A stretch of DNA of 33,784 bases from Saccoglossus kowalevskii (lineage: Eukaryota; Hemichordata; Enteropneusta; Harrimaniidae). Position 1 is the stretch's first letter. The number at the start of each line of letters is the position of its first letter. The translations under genes were made by a program, and so were the position numbers. The stretch is from contig NW_003107099.1 in NCBI RefSeq assembly GCF_000003605.2, positions 268,231 to 302,014 on the forward strand, in the 5' to 3' direction. Below, one piece after another: positions 33,241-33,784 of the stretch. The notes beneath the pieces are model-generated. The model was not told the origin of the DNA, searched no databases, and saw nothing but the letters and a program-made list of their open reading frames with translations.

Positions 33241-33784
33241 ATACAAGATAACTAGTACGCTAGCACTGTCTACCGATGTCAGTTTCCGTAACAAGATAAC
33301 TAGTACGCTTTCACTGTCTACCAATGTAAGTTTCCGTAACAAGATAACTAGTACGCTATCACTGTCTACCAATGTAAGTTTCCGTAACAAGATAACTAGT
33401 ACGCTATCACTGTCTACCAATGTAAGTTTCTGTAAGATAACTAGTACGCTATCACTGTCTACCGATGTCAGTTTCCGTAACAAGATAACTAGTACGCTAT
33501 CACTGTCTACCACTGTAAGTTTCTGTAAGATAACTAGTACGCTATCACTGTCTACCACTGTAAGTTTCCGTAAGATAACTAGTACGCTATCACTGTCTAC
33601 CACTGTAAGTTTCCGTAACAAGATAACTAGTACGCTATCACTGTCTACCAATGTAAGTTTCCGTAGGATAACTAGTACGCTACCACTGTCTACCACTGTA
33701 AGTTTCCGTAAGATAACTAGTACGCTATCACTGTCTACCAATGTAAGTTTCCGTAACAAGATAACTAGTACGCTATCATTGTCT
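33241..33784. repeat. 48/45-bp minisatellite running off the window edge
   Basis: About eleven and a half copies of a unit containing GATAACTAGTACGCTATCAC, then TGTCTACCAATGTAAGTTTCCGTA. Units are 48 bp with ACA before AGATAAC or 45 bp without it. Both lengths are multiples of three, so a minus-strand frame stays open through the array and 110 bp past it, to 33130. It repeats KLTVVDSDSVLVI-like blocks. Without splice signals, start or homology it is best called a minisatellite. Confidence 0.9.

Overview
This window is AT-rich animal DNA. It shows GT-AG introns, a GC-AG intron, minisatellites, small terminal-inverted-repeat elements and relics of Copia-like and LINE retrotransposons. The repeat and domain content suggests a marine invertebrate; the species cannot be named from the sequence. 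All positions and translations were read by eye.

All recognisable host coding sequence lies on the minus strand and belongs to one family: secreted proteins joining a C-type lectin domain (CTLD) to trypsin-fold domains. Gene 1 runs from 31057 down to 20707. Its twelve exons form a frame-consistent model of 2028 nt (675 aa): signal peptide, a 25-nt microexon, a CTLD in two exons, then two trypsin-fold domains (SPH1, SPH2) of four exons each. Gene 2 is a neighbouring copy of the same layout, from about 13359 down to 2381: candidate signal peptide, CTLD, SPH-B, SPH-A. It is decaying: a stop replaces a Trp in both the CTLD and SPH-B, SPH-B also has a frame conflict, a lost acceptor and a lost active-site motif, and no second CTLD exon was found. 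SPH-A remains open to a normal stop codon.

The striking point is that none of the four trypsin folds can be a protease. His57 is Leu, Arg, Gln and Gln. Ser195 is Gly, Val and Gly, and is missing in SPH-B. Asp102 is Asn in two domains. Despite this, most of the disulfide framework, the Arg-Ile-Val-Gly-Gly type activation hinge (three of four) and Asp194 (three of four) are kept. A lectin carrying two dead protease folds looks like a recognition or scaffold molecule, perhaps in innate immunity; that role is inference.

Region by region: 1-2380 is downstream flank with one MITE. 2381-13359 is gene 2, whose introns hold a 2.16-kb 35-bp minisatellite, a LINE fragment and a small 30-bp tandem repeat. 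13360-20706 is intergenic, with a (TA)n run, a 32-bp minisatellite containing 223-bp higher-order units, LINE and Copia relics, a second MITE copy and an unrecognised 150-codon ORF. 20707-31057 is gene 1, with two more MITE copies in its introns. 31058-33240 has no recognisable gene. 33241 to the window edge is a 48/45-bp minisatellite that stays open in one frame.
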